Source of the DNA: Opitutaceae bacterium
GTDB lineage: Bacteria; Verrucomicrobiota; Verrucomicrobiia; Opitutales; Opitutaceae
Assembly: GCA_028284385.1 (NCBI GenBank)
Contig: JANQRT010000068.1
Location: 62,001-126,000 of the forward strand
Reading direction: 5' to 3'
Length of the DNA stretch: 64,000 nucleotides
Below the pieces are notes generated by a model. The model saw only the letters and a list, made by a program, of their open reading frames with translations. It had not been told where the DNA came from and ran no database searches. The translations under genes were made by a program, and so were the position numbers. Numbering within the stretch: position 1 is the stretch's first letter; the number at the start of each line of letters is the position of its first letter. Of the stretch, positions 1-9,350 are shown one piece after another.

Positions 1-82
1 ATCAGGTAAGTTCTAGTAGGTTTCATCTTAGTGGGTGGTTGTTAACAGAATTTGGCATGTCCAAGGCGCATTGCGATTGAAT

Positions 83-976
83 TCATCCTTTGATGGCTCC
101 GCTGAGCACGCCGCGGATGAAGTATCTCATAAAGAAGAGAAAGAGGACGATGATGGGGATGGAGGAGAGGAAGAAGGCGGCCATAACCAATCCCCATTGC
201 TTAACGTATTCGCCATCTAGATATATCAGGCCAACGCCGACTGTAAACAGGTCGTGGTCGCGCAGGGCGATAAAAGGCAGCACGTATTCGTTCCATGACT
301 GAATGAACAGGAGAATGGCCAGGGTGCTGAGAATCGGCTTGCTGAGTGGGATGACGATGTTGCGAATCTGCTGCCAGTGTGACGCTCCGTCAATTTCGGC
401 GGCTTCGAATAAATCCTTGGGCAGATCTTCGATGAATCCACGTAGGACGAATATGTTGAACGCCTGACAGGTAGCAACCTGTACCAGGATGATGCCCCAA
501 AGCGAGTTTAACAGTCCGAGGGTCTTGAGCAGCGTGAAGAGCGGCACAATGTTGGCAATAGCCGGCATGAGCATGAGGAAGAGGAAAGCCGCCCAAATCG
601 GTCCGCTAAAAGGCATTTTGTATCGGGCGAAAAAATACGCTCCAAGAATTGCCAATAGAAGCGTTCCCGTCGTGGAAAAGAAGGCCACGAAAATGGTATT
701 GGCTACATAGGGAAAAATGAAGGGCATGGCCTCGCCATAGTTTTCCCAATGCCAGGCGCTCGTATCCACTTTTTGAGGAGCGTCGGCTTCCGAGAATATA
801 TCCATAGGCGGCAGCCACGGATTGACCAGAAAGGAGGCATTGTCCTTCACGCTGATCTGCAGCATCATATAGAAGGCGAAGGATTCCAGCAGGAGGACCG
901 AAATGATCAGCGAATGCTTGATCCATTCGTAGCGAACGCGTCGCCCCTCGATCGAGATGTAGCCCGGACTCTTCAT
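83..976 (-). CDS. CUT1 sugar ABC permease, MalG type (module A)
   Basis: Inner-membrane permease of a carbohydrate ABC importer. The 297-residue length fits the MalG class. About six hydrophobic segments are visible, and the cytoplasmic EAA loop (FEAAEIDGASHW followed by IVIPLSKP) that contacts the ATPase is intact. The start codon overlaps the stop of the upstream MalF-type gene by 4 bp, so the two are probably translationally coupled. It is the last gene of a leftward operon (TPR-like protein, binding protein, two permeases). It closely resembles the permease at 22163-22990, including the shared LDGEYVKQWG segment and the GAIKG C-terminus, so the two systems are paralogues. The substrate cannot be read from the sequence; an oligosaccharide is inferred from the neighbouring glycosidases. 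Confidence 0.93.
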   Translation of the reverse strand: MKSPGYISIEGRRVRYEWIKHSLIISVLLLESFAFYMMLQISVKDNASFLVNPWLPPMDIFSEADAPQKVDTSAWHWENYGEAMPFIFPYVANTIFVAFFSTTGTLLLAILGAYFFARYKMPFSGPIWAAFLFLMLMPAIANIVPLFTLLKTLGLLNSLWGIILVQVATCQAFNIFVLRGFIEDLPKDLFEAAEIDGASHWQQIRNIVIPLSKPILSTLAILLFIQSWNEYVLPFIALRDHDLFTVGVGLIYLDGEYVKQWGLVMAAFFLSSIPIIVLFLFFMRYFIRGVLSGAIKG

Positions 977-1926
977 TTCTCGATCCTTACGTATTTATTA
1001 TTCAACCACGTAAGAGTCAGTATCACTAGAAACAGGATGAGCCCCAAGGCGCAGGCGTAGCCGAATTCCCTATTGAAAAAAGCTCGATTGAACATCCAGA
1101 GACCCGGGGTCATGCCTGCTCGACCCGGTCCGCCATTTTCGCCTAGAAGCAAGTATTGCTGGCCGTAGCTCTGCAGTGTTCCAATGAATAGGAGTGCCAA
1201 GGTCAGCCGGATCTGGGTGAGGATGAGCGGCAACTCGATGTTGAGAAACTTGCGGAAAGGACCGCAGCCATCCAGATCTGCAGACTCGTAGAGGCTTTGA
1301 TCGATGTTCTGCAGTCCAGCTAGATAGATGAGTACGCCAACTGTTCCCAGCCATGGGAAACCCCAGAAAATCAAGGCTGGTAGAATGAGCTTTTCATTGG
1401 AAAGCCAAGCGATGGGCCGGCCTTCCTGAAAGGCTCCCCAGCCGAAGATCGTATCCAAAAATACCAGCATCGATTTAATGGGAGTTACTTCGATAAAAGT
1501 ATTGAGTGGACCAAGATTCGGATCGAAGAAGAACTTCCATACGAAAAGGGTCACGATGCCTGGCACCACCATCGGCAATACCACCATGATACGATACCAA
1601 TACTGAGCTCGGTTGCTGATGACGCGATGGATCAGCACTGCTGCGAAGATGGAGGGGATCAGCTTGAAGATGTTGGCGATGACGAGGATGAGGATCGTGA
1701 TGAAACTCTTGAGAAACACGCTGTCGGTCACCGCTCGCTGGAAGTGGTCCAGGCCGATGAAGGTTTTGTCTGCCCCTCCCGACCAGATGAAAAAGCTATG
1801 GTAGACGGCGCTAGCGGCTGGAAAGTAGGCGAATAGACCGATCATGACCAGCGACGGAACCACCAGCATATAAAGCCGCCACTCGTAGAAGGCTTTGCGA
1901 ATGGATATGCTATTTGGCGGCGACAT
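973..1926 (-). CDS. CUT1 sugar ABC permease, MalF/UgpA type (module A)
   Basis: Partner permease of the MalG-type protein downstream. It has 317 residues, an N-terminal cytoplasmic stretch, a first membrane helix near residues 18-40 and an EAA-type loop (ESADLDGCGPFRKFLNIELPLI). The gene starts 2 bp after the binding-protein stop and overlaps the next permease by 4 bp, a tight transport operon. The paralogue at 22987-23934 shares long stretches such as YHSFF and WGFPWLGTVGVLIYLAGLQ. No ATPase gene accompanies it, so a shared MsmK/UgpC-type ATPase encoded elsewhere probably energises it (inference). Confidence 0.93.
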   Translation of the reverse strand: MSPPNSISIRKAFYEWRLYMLVVPSLVMIGLFAYFPAASAVYHSFFIWSGGADKTFIGLDHFQRAVTDSVFLKSFITILILVIANIFKLIPSIFAAVLIHRVISNRAQYWYRIMVVLPMVVPGIVTLFVWKFFFDPNLGPLNTFIEVTPIKSMLVFLDTIFGWGAFQEGRPIAWLSNEKLILPALIFWGFPWLGTVGVLIYLAGLQNIDQSLYESADLDGCGPFRKFLNIELPLILTQIRLTLALLFIGTLQSYGQQYLLLGENGGPGRAGMTPGLWMFNRAFFNREFGYACALGLILFLVILTLTWLNNKYVRIEK

Positions 1927-1928
1927 GT

Positions 1929-3572
1929 CTATTTTTCGGATTCGTCTCGGTTGACATAGGCAGGAATCGGCGTTTTAGGAATGCCGTACTCTCGAAAACG
2001 CCAAGTCTCGTATTGAGTACGATGATACACTCTTTCCAGGCGAGCCTGGGATTCGAGAGCCTTGGATAGTTTTTCGTCGTCGGCCTTACTAGGAGGAGAA
2101 AACTCGCCGCCTATTTTTCTCGCCGCTATCACGCCGTCCCAGCTGCTCGCATTGTTTAGCGATTCTCGAACTTCCTTGGCCATATCGAGAACTACATGTT
2201 GGGCATAAACCGGTTCAATCTTGTCCAGGAATTTCTCGATGCCGTGTTTCTCGAATAAGAGGTTTTGGGAAACGTCCCGCAAGCGTCGGGTCTCGACACC
2301 GGTGCCAACGGCAAAGCCTTGATGATAGCCCGATTGAATCGGTTGAAAAATGCGCGTATCTTCCGGGGCCTCGACACCCTGAACTACCGGGACCCAGCGG
2401 CTTATCCCGACGAATTTCCGATGGGCCTCTTGGCTCGAGAGGAAGCGAAGGAAGTCGATGGCTTGCTCCTTATGCCTCGATTGCTTGGTCACCGCGAAAC
2501 CTGATCGCAGCGAAGCTTGCCGTTCGCTCACTGGGCCGAGCGTGTAGCGACCGTATGAAGGATGACCGCTATCAGGCATAGGAATTCGAGCGACGCCTAC
2601 TTCAAATGAGGCGTCCTCCCGAATTCCAGCCAGCTCGAAGCTTCCCGCCACATTCATCAAAGCGCGTTCCTGCAGAAAATAGAAGAGAGCGTCTTCGCGG
2701 TTGGCCTGATTGAATCCCGGCTGAAAGTAGCGACCGAAGCGCTGCACCAATTCCAGACCGGACCGAATCTCCGGATTCCTGAGGTTCCACAGGCCCCAAA
2801 GGTAGCCCGACATGGCCACGTCGAAGTTGTTGTCGAGCTCTCGCGTCAGGTCCACCTGGCGATAGAGCTTCTGCGTTTGGGAACGCACCAAAGCGATATT
2901 GAAGAAAGGAGCGTTGTACTTCGATCCGGCGATTGGATACAGCGTTCGTTTTTCTTTGGTGGCGACTGCGTTGACCTTGTCGCACAATTCGAGAAAGCTC
3001 GCGAAATCCTTGGGAAATTCGCTTGAGCCAGAGATTTCCTCCAGCAAGGGCTTGTTGTATAGTACTCGAAACGTGAATACGGTGAGAGGCACGCTGTAGT
3101 AAGACAAGTATTCCGGCCAGTAGGCTGGGGGCGTGTCTAGATTGACGACCAGAGTGTCCTTCCAGGGAATGCCTTCGAGGTCGTTGCCCGCATTGTAGGG
3201 ATTGGGCTCTTCGACCCATTGATCGATTGGCTGGAAATTTCGCTGGATGGGATTAGGATCGTTGTCGACCAGCTGCATGAGGTCGGGGGCCATGCCCCCT
3301 GCCAGGCGGCTTTCCATCCAAAATCGCCAGACCCGCAAGGGTACCGGGATTTGCGCTACGGAAACATTGGGATGGAGGGCTTCGTAGTCTGCGATCAACG
3401 CGTCGTAGGCTTCCCGCATCCCCGACTCAAGTTGAACATGGGCGAAGGATATCGCGATTCTATCGCCGTCCAGCAGGCCTTCCCCCTTATCGCGATTGAT
3501 CTGCGACCAAATCGAATAAAGCAGCAGCCAGGCGAGTATGAAAAGACCTATACCGGACGAAGTAAGCTTCAT
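1929..3572 (-). CDS. Membrane-anchored CUT1 extracellular sugar-binding protein (module A)
   Basis: Family-1 type extracellular solute-binding protein of 547 residues, feeding the two permeases downstream. The N-terminus has one hydrophobic helix (about residues 7-24) with no lipobox cysteine and no clear signal-peptidase site, so it is probably held in the inner membrane by an uncleaved anchor. The binding domain starts near residue 40 (ISFAHVQLESGMREAYDALIA). The protein is about 100 residues longer than typical CUT1 binding proteins; the extra length is a charged C-terminal region. It is paralogous to 32020-33639, sharing the EEPNPYN.GTDLEGM/IPW segment. The TPR-like gene lies upstream in the same orientation, 115 bp away. 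Confidence 0.9.
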   Translation of the reverse strand: MKLTSSGIGLFILAWLLLYSIWSQINRDKGEGLLDGDRIAISFAHVQLESGMREAYDALIADYEALHPNVSVAQIPVPLRVWRFWMESRLAGGMAPDLMQLVDNDPNPIQRNFQPIDQWVEEPNPYNAGNDLEGIPWKDTLVVNLDTPPAYWPEYLSYYSVPLTVFTFRVLYNKPLLEEISGSSEFPKDFASFLELCDKVNAVATKEKRTLYPIAGSKYNAPFFNIALVRSQTQKLYRQVDLTRELDNNFDVAMSGYLWGLWNLRNPEIRSGLELVQRFGRYFQPGFNQANREDALFYFLQERALMNVAGSFELAGIREDASFEVGVARIPMPDSGHPSYGRYTLGPVSERQASLRSGFAVTKQSRHKEQAIDFLRFLSSQEAHRKFVGISRWVPVVQGVEAPEDTRIFQPIQSGYHQGFAVGTGVETRRLRDVSQNLLFEKHGIEKFLDKIEPVYAQHVVLDMAKEVRESLNNASSWDGVIAARKIGGEFSPPSKADDEKLSKALESQARLERVYHRTQYETWRFREYGIPKTPIPAYVNRDESEK

Positions 3573-3687
3573 TTCTTCTGGTTCAACTCCATCTCGAACG
3601 GTCTATAGAAAAGCGATGCGCTTAGATCGATCGGGATTATTGTAGCTAAAATTCGCATACAATATTTGCTGATGATCGGACGAAGCT

Positions 3688-4539
3688 TTATGGAATTTCA
3701 TGGAACTCGATGGTTTCTCCCGCCAGGGCTCGATCAATGGCGTAGAGGCGTTTTCTTACGACAATCTCGCGATTGTCGCGCGTATTCAATGATAGGAACT
3801 TGTTGTAGAAATACCGAGCTTTGTCCCACTCTCTCAGATCCCATGCAGTTCCTGCTGCTGAAAGATAAGAGCGCTTGCTGTCGGCTCGGCGAGTGATTCC
3901 GGCTTCGTCGGCGACAATATACCAATTGAGAGCCGAACGTTTGTCGCGAAAGAGAACGAGATAGGCTTGGGCCAAGGCCAGGGCCGCATCGCGTCGCGAT
4001 GAGGAGTCCGAAAGGCTTGGAATAATCGCCTCGATTTCGGGCAAGTCGGCTTTCAAGTCCTCGATCGGTTGCGGAGCGAAGGTGGTTAGGATCGCGTAGC
4101 GAACTAAGGCCTGCTGACCGAAGAAGTCGTCACTATATTTTCGATACAAATCCCGATAGGCTAGTCGAGAGGCCTCTAGATTAGGACTGAGAGAAAAAAC
4201 GTGTCCTATTCGAATACGATAGTACTGGGAGGCGATGCCTATCGGGTCGTCCGATAATTCGTCAGTCAACTCCTTGAATAGCTGGTCCGCTTTATCGAGA
4301 ACATTCTTGGTTCGCGGTTGCTGAAAAAGCAGAGTCAGGGCCAGGCCGAATCGGTCTTTTCTCGTGGCCTCTTCAGAAGCCGCTAGCTCTCGAAATAAAG
4401 GAAGAGCCAGTTTCCATTCCTGGGCGTGAGCCTGTTCCCATGCTCGGCTTCGCTCTTCATTGGCCTGAGCGCTGTAAGCGAAAACCAGCAGTAAGGCGAC
4501 CGCCGCGTTTAAAAGACGATTGTCGATAGATAATCTCAA
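3688..4539 (-). CDS. Periplasmic TPR-like helical-repeat protein paired with an ABC binding protein
   Basis: A 283-residue secreted protein with an N-terminal signal peptide (hydrophobic residues about 9-25, probable cleavage after AQA) followed by alpha-helical tetratricopeptide-like repeats rich in A, L, Y and R. No catalytic motif is visible. The only plausible start giving a signal peptide is TTG at 4537-4539. It precedes the sugar-binding-protein gene. A similar gene (33636-34460) precedes the paralogous binding protein, so the pairing is conserved and suggests a role in ligand delivery or transporter assembly (inference). By analogy, TRAP binding proteins in Treponema are associated with a TPR protein (TatT/TPAT systems). 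Confidence 0.78.
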   Translation of the reverse strand: MRLSIDNRLLNAAVALLLVFAYSAQANEERSRAWEQAHAQEWKLALPLFRELAASEEATRKDRFGLALTLLFQQPRTKNVLDKADQLFKELTDELSDDPIGIASQYYRIRIGHVFSLSPNLEASRLAYRDLYRKYSDDFFGQQALVRYAILTTFAPQPIEDLKADLPEIEAIIPSLSDSSSRRDAALALAQAYLVLFRDKRSALNWYIVADEAGITRRADSKRSYLSAAGTAWDLREWDKARYFYNKFLSLNTRDNREIVVRKRLYAIDRALAGETIEFHEIP

Positions 4540-4836
4540 GGGCGGGAGTGATTTAAGAAAGGGCTACCGAAGGGGCTTATGAAAGTCACTGATCCTTCGT
4601 TTGAACAGTTAGGCGATGGAGTTTTTATCAATTTGCAGGAGGCGCTGTCACTCTTAAAGCTTTCCATTACTGCCTTCCTGACTTTCGGCAAATCGAGAAG
4701 AATCTAACTGTTCTCCTGCCGAGGATATAGCTACTATCCTCTTCTGATTTTCAACTGATCCTACGCTTCTCGAAAGCGTAATCCATTCCCTTTTCGACCG
4801 ACTCTCCGTCGTCGCATCCGAATTTCAGTAGAAAAT
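4540..4836. promoter_or_regulatory. Divergent promoter region with two perfect-arm dyads
   Basis: This 297-bp gap separates the leftward transport operon from the rightward GH28/sulfatase genes and should contain both promoters. It holds two inverted repeats. GAGGATA-n7-TATCCTC is at 4721-4741. TACGCTT-CTCGA-AAGCGTA is at 4762-4780, about 57 bp before the GH28 start. Either may be a regulator site or an RNA hairpin. No ORF is credible here, and no match to the GNTACNGTANC motif of region 3 was seen. Confidence 0.5.
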
Positions 4837-6189
4837 ATGTCTACCATCTCGATCCTTGACTATAATGCCAAGAATGACGGCTCTACAAATAACGCGCCCT
4901 TCATACAGGCGGCGATAGACGCTTGCCACGAAAGAGGGGGAGGGCGCCTGGTCATTCCGGCTGGAGGCGTATTCGTTTCGGGGACTATCGAGCTGAAAGA
5001 TGGCGTCGAATTGTATCTCGAGAATGGATCCATGCTGCAGGCCAGTCATCGCGAAGCTGACTACAAGCTTATGTCGACAGCCGGTGAATACGGAGGAAAT
5101 GAAGGAGGATTTCTGATACAGGCCAAGAACGCTCGCAATATCAGCATTGCCGGAAATGGCACCATTGATGGTCAAGCGGAAGCTTTCATCGACGGCTGGT
5201 GGACCGATGACGGCGAGTATATCAAAAAGCCCAAGCGGTTTCGCTCGAGGATAATCGGGCTATTTAGCTGCAGGCAAATCCGTATATCCAATCTTACCAT
5301 ACAGAACTCGGCCCAATGGACCTGCCACCTAATGGGGTGCGAAGATGTCGTGGTTCATGCGATCACTATTCTCAATGGCCTGGACGTCCCTAATTGCGAT
5401 GGCATCGACCCGGATCACTGCCGCAATGTCCGCATCAGCGATTGCCATATCGAGGCAGGAGATGATGGCATCGCCATCAAGACAACGCGAGATTTCCGCG
5501 AATATGGTCCTTCTGAAAACATCACCATCACCGGTTGCACGATCGTCAGCACATCGGCTGCCATTAAAATAGGCTCTGAAACGGAAAACGACATTCGAGA
5601 TGTAGTGGTGACCGGCTGCATCATACGCCGTTCTCATCGAGGTTTGGCCATCCAGCTCCGCGATCGCGGCGTGGTTGAGAATATTCTGTTCACCGATTGC
5701 GTCGTCGAAACGAGACAGTTTCATCCGAAATACTGGGGCAATGGCGAAGCGATCTACATCACGGCCGTGCGAAGACACGACGATAAGGAAGTTGGAATCA
5801 CTCGTAACATCGTTTGCCGCAATATCCTTTTTCGAGGAGAGAATGGCGTATTCATTTGCGGATCTGAAGATGCTCGCATTGGAAATGTTATCCTCGACGG
5901 AGTGAACGGAACTATCAGCAAGACCAGTCGCTTCCCTGTCGACTATCACGATCTGCGCCCTCGCCATTCCCAGGAGCACGGAGGTCTCGTGCGTGGAGCT
6001 CTCAGTGGCATTACTGCTTATCACGTCGACGGCCTTGTCATTCGAAGAAGTAGTATTTGTTTTGAGGGGGAAGAGCGACACCATTGGCATCACGCATTGT
6101 CTGCGAAAAGCGTGGAGCCGATTGATATAGAGGATTTTGATGGGAGCGCCGCCGACCCAGGCAAACACGACGCCATCTGCCTTGGCTAG
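4837..6189 (+). CDS. GH28-like right-handed beta-helix glycosidase
   Basis: Pectinase-fold enzyme of 450 residues without a signal peptide, so cytoplasmic. The N-terminal SILDYNAKNDGSTNNAPFIQAAID is the GH28/pectate-lyase-like entry signature. Two of the four GH28 motifs remain: NCD (187-189, usual NTD) and GDD (208-210). The usual GHG is replaced (SAAIKIGS) and RIK is not conserved (GLAIQL). It is therefore a divergent GH28 member, perhaps exo-acting on oligo-galacturonide or rhamnose-containing oligomers; the specificity is inference. It is first in a rightward run with a sulfatase and a second GH28-like gene. Confidence 0.88.
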   Translation: MSTISILDYNAKNDGSTNNAPFIQAAIDACHERGGGRLVIPAGGVFVSGTIELKDGVELYLENGSMLQASHREADYKLMSTAGEYGGNEGGFLIQAKNARNISIAGNGTIDGQAEAFIDGWWTDDGEYIKKPKRFRSRIIGLFSCRQIRISNLTIQNSAQWTCHLMGCEDVVVHAITILNGLDVPNCDGIDPDHCRNVRISDCHIEAGDDGIAIKTTRDFREYGPSENITITGCTIVSTSAAIKIGSETENDIRDVVVTGCIIRRSHRGLAIQLRDRGVVENILFTDCVVETRQFHPKYWGNGEAIYITAVRRHDDKEVGITRNIVCRNILFRGENGVFICGSEDARIGNVILDGVNGTISKTSRFPVDYHDLRPRHSQEHGGLVRGALSGITAYHVDGLVIRRSSICFEGEERHHWHHALSAKSVEPIDIEDFDGSAADPGKHDAICLG

Positions 6190-6313
6190 CATTGCCTTTG
6201 GCGCTTTGTGTTCGCTATCGGTCGTATCGCCCCTTAGGCCAGTCTCCGGCTTCCTCTCCAAGCAATGGAATAATCGGTGACGTGATGCCTTCGAATAACT
6301 CTGAAATCTTGAT

Positions 6314-7702
6314 ATGCGATTCCTTATACTAACTTTGCTACTTGTTTGCTTTGCCCGCAGTGAGGAACGTCTTCCTAACTTCGTGGTCATTTTCTGCGAT
6401 GATCTTGGATACGGCGACTTGAGCTGCTTTGGAAATCCTACGATCATAACGCCCCATCTCGATCGGATGGCTGAAGAAGGCCAGAAATGGACCCAGTTTT
6501 ATGTTGCCTCTCCGGTGTGCACGCCGAGCCGAGCTGGGTTGCTGACCGGACGCTACCCGATTCGCAATGGGATGACTTCTGCCGTGCGAGTAGTCCTTTT
6601 CCCTGATTCGGCTGGCGGATTGCCTGCCAGCGAAATCACCATAGCCGAGATCCTGAAGCGGAAAGGGTATGCGACCGGAGTGGTTGGTAAATGGCATCTC
6701 GGCCATCTTCCCGAGTACCTGCCAACCACGCAGGGCTTCGACTCTTACTGGGGCATCCCGTATTCAAACGACATGGACAAAATCAGGGGCTCTCCGAACT
6801 ACAAGAGGGAGGCATCAAGGGAGCCGAACTATTACGCGGATGCCAGCGATTACAACGTTCCGATTTTAAAGGGCACGAAAGAGATAGAGCGTCCTGCTAA
6901 TCAGAATACAATTACGCGACGCTACACGGAAAAGGCCGTCGCCTACATTGAAACCAACAAGGATAGACCCTTCTTTCTTTACCTCGCTCATTCCTTGCCG
7001 CACATCCCCTTGTTCGCTTCCAAGAATTTCGTCGGCCGCAGCATTCGCGGCCTTTACGGCGACGTTCTGCAGGAAATCGACTGGAGCGTCGGACAAGTCC
7101 TCCAAGCTTTGCGTGATCAAAAACTTGATACGAGTACGGTTGTCGTTTTCACTACTGATAACGGTCCCTGGCTCGCTTTCAGGACCCACGGCGGCTCGGC
7201 GGGACCTCTCAGAGCTGGCAAGGGAACGACCTTCGAGGGAGGGCAGCGCGTTCCAACGATATTCTGGGGACCTGGCAGAATCGAGCCGGGCGTGGTGACC
7301 GAAATGGGTTCCGCCTTGGATTTGCTGCCGACTTTCGCCTCTATGGCGGGAGCAAAAACTCCCTCTGATCGAAAAATGGACGGCTACGATCTATCCGGCG
7401 TCTTGCTGGAGGGGAAGAAAAGTCCACGGAAGGAATTTTACTACTGGACGCGGGCTAAGCTACACGCGGTTCGATCGGGCCCATGGAAGCTGCACGTGCA
7501 GCAACGCGAGCCGATAAACTACGGCAAGGTCGTTCATCTCGACAAGCCTGAGCTCTACCATATCGAAACCGATATTTCGGAAGCCTATGATGTAGCGGAT
7601 GCCCATCCGGAAATCGTTGATCGGCTTTTGAAAATGATGGATAACCACAAATCGGATACGGCTGACTCCTTGCCGGATCAGCTCGCGGCTCGAATCAAGT
7701 AG
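6314..7702 (+). CDS. Secreted S1-family sulfatase
   Basis: Arylsulfatase-fold enzyme of 462 residues. A signal peptide is visible (residues 1-16, hydrophobic FLILTLLLVCFA), making this the only one of the four sulfatases here that looks exported. Metal-binding CDDLGYGD follows, and the formylglycine site CTPSR has its Cys at residue 69. TTDNG later supplies further metal ligands. It presumably removes sulfate esters from an oligosaccharide in the periplasm. It lies between the two GH28-like genes, 25-30 bp before the second one, and is probably co-transcribed with it. The maturing enzyme that converts Cys to formylglycine is not in the window. Confidence 0.93.
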   Translation: MRFLILTLLLVCFARSEERLPNFVVIFCDDLGYGDLSCFGNPTIITPHLDRMAEEGQKWTQFYVASPVCTPSRAGLLTGRYPIRNGMTSAVRVVLFPDSAGGLPASEITIAEILKRKGYATGVVGKWHLGHLPEYLPTTQGFDSYWGIPYSNDMDKIRGSPNYKREASREPNYYADASDYNVPILKGTKEIERPANQNTITRRYTEKAVAYIETNKDRPFFLYLAHSLPHIPLFASKNFVGRSIRGLYGDVLQEIDWSVGQVLQALRDQKLDTSTVVVFTTDNGPWLAFRTHGGSAGPLRAGKGTTFEGGQRVPTIFWGPGRIEPGVVTEMGSALDLLPTFASMAGAKTPSDRKMDGYDLSGVLLEGKKSPRKEFYYWTRAKLHAVRSGPWKLHVQQREPINYGKVVHLDKPELYHIETDISEAYDVADAHPEIVDRLLKMMDNHKSDTADSLPDQLAARIK

Positions 7703-7732
7703 GCATCCAATAGTGGACGAGCGATCTTGATT

Positions 7733-9286
7733 ATGAGCGACGGAGCGTACGATATAACCCAATTCGGAGCTGTGGGCGACGGCTCCACCTTGAATACGGA
7801 TTCCATCCAGAAGGCTATCGACCATGCCGCGGAACAAGGTGGTGGAATCGTGTTTGTACCCCGAGGCGTGTTCCTAAGCGGCACCCTCTTTCTGAAATCG
7901 GGCATAACGCTCGAAATCCATCCGGCGGGAAGGATCCTAGGGTCTCCGAATCTTGAAGACTATGTAGCGCTAGATTGGGGACAGCATATCGATCGCTCGC
8001 CCTGGCATTTGATTGTCGCTAACGGTATCCATAATATCAAGATCTGCGGTGGCGGAACCATTGACGGCAATGGCCCCGCTTTCTGGGAGGAATGCGTTGC
8101 TGGACCTGATGACGATGCCACTCGAATCGTTCCCGGAACCTTCAAGCAAATGGATCCGATTGTCTGCGTCGCGTCGCGCCAGCCAGATCCGGTCAAGGCG
8201 CCGATTTCCTGGATACGGGCAATGAAAGAGAAACGTCCTTCGCCTATGATCGAGATTACGGGATGCAAGAACGTGCGTATCCAAGACGTGAATATAACCA
8301 ATTCAGCTGGCTGGCTCCTGCACACGCATCATTGTAATTTTGTATGGATCCAGGGTGTGAAGCTCACGGCTAATCTGATGGGACCCAATAACGACGGCTT
8401 CGATATCACAGGATGCCATGACGTGACGATCAGCGACTGCAATCTCTCCTGTTGCGACGATGCGATTTGCCTTAAGACCACTCCCGATTCGCAGACCTGC
8501 GAGCGGATCACGGTCACGAATTGCGTGATTCGCAGCAAGTGCGCCGCTTTGAAGTTCGGCTGTTCCGAGTCGTTCCAGGATTTTCGCCAGGTGACGATGT
8601 CGAATTGCATTGTTCATGAAAGCAGTCGGGCGGTGGCCTTGTATATGAGACGCGGCGCCACCATCGAGGATGTGACCATAAGTAACATCGTTTGCGATAC
8701 GCGAAATCCCTTCCTGGCAAACCGGCCAATTCAGATTGATAATCACGCGGCCGAACCCGAGGGGAAATTAGGCAAGATTCGCAATGTTATCATTTCCAAC
8801 GTGGTTTGTCGCACTGACGGTCGGATTCTTCTAACCAGCCAAGCGGAATCGCCGCTAGAGAACATCGTTTTGCGCGACATCCAGATGATCTATCCGACCG
8901 TTGATGATCCTGAGCTCTTACACGCGGATATCCCTTGCAGCCAGCTCGCCCCTGGGAATCCGGACGCCCGTGCGGCTAGAGCGGTTTTGGTGGCCGAGGG
9001 TGTCACAGGACTGGTGGTCGACAACCTGGTGGTCAAGTGGCCGGAGACTGAAGCGGATGGCTCCGTGGAGTGTCCATCAGATTGGAAGTTTCCTGTGAAG
9101 GCGGTCAATGGCGGCTTTGATCTCTACTTCGATCGTCCCCAGTTTAACGCCGATCGAATCCCCGATTTCCATCTCTTCTGGGGGAGAAACGTGCAAGGCG
9201 GGTATTTCTCCGCCCCGCTCGCCAAGCCTCCTAGCGAAGATGTCGAGCCTTGCCGTTTAGAGGATTGCCAGATTGAAATAAGATGA
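7733..9286 (+). CDS. Second GH28-like beta-helix glycosidase
   Basis: A 517-residue GH28-like protein with no signal peptide. ATG at 7733 is preferred over an in-frame TTG at 7727. The beta-helix entry (YDITQFGAVGDGSTLNTDSIQKAID) is clear. Counting from the TTG, NND (221-223) and CDD (243-245) replace the NTD and (G/Q)DD motifs. The GHG position reads CAALKFG and no RIK is visible. It is about 70 residues longer than the neighbour at 4837; the extra sequence lies in an insertion before residue 170 and in the C-terminal part. The shared architecture but low identity suggests different linkages of the same glycan (inference). Confidence 0.87.
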   Translation: MSDGAYDITQFGAVGDGSTLNTDSIQKAIDHAAEQGGGIVFVPRGVFLSGTLFLKSGITLEIHPAGRILGSPNLEDYVALDWGQHIDRSPWHLIVANGIHNIKICGGGTIDGNGPAFWEECVAGPDDDATRIVPGTFKQMDPIVCVASRQPDPVKAPISWIRAMKEKRPSPMIEITGCKNVRIQDVNITNSAGWLLHTHHCNFVWIQGVKLTANLMGPNNDGFDITGCHDVTISDCNLSCCDDAICLKTTPDSQTCERITVTNCVIRSKCAALKFGCSESFQDFRQVTMSNCIVHESSRAVALYMRRGATIEDVTISNIVCDTRNPFLANRPIQIDNHAAEPEGKLGKIRNVIISNVVCRTDGRILLTSQAESPLENIVLRDIQMIYPTVDDPELLHADIPCSQLAPGNPDARAARAVLVAEGVTGLVVDNLVVKWPETEADGSVECPSDWKFPVKAVNGGFDLYFDRPQFNADRIPDFHLFWGRNVQGGYFSAPLAKPPSEDVEPCRLEDCQIEIR

Positions 9287-9350
9287 AGGTCTCGAATTGC
9301 GGAAATCAGATATCGAATTTTCAATTACAAGAATATAGTAAAGCCTCTCA

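Noticed and set aside
35..220. 61-codon plus-strand frame at the left edge
   Set aside because: Glu/Asp/Gly-rich antisense of the permease C-terminus. Bases 1-82 hold no supportable gene or terminator.
5329..6447. Long antisense open frame (372 codons) opposite the GH28-like gene
   Set aside because: It is fully antisense to a gene with clear family motifs and its translation shows no domain; such frames arise from codon bias.
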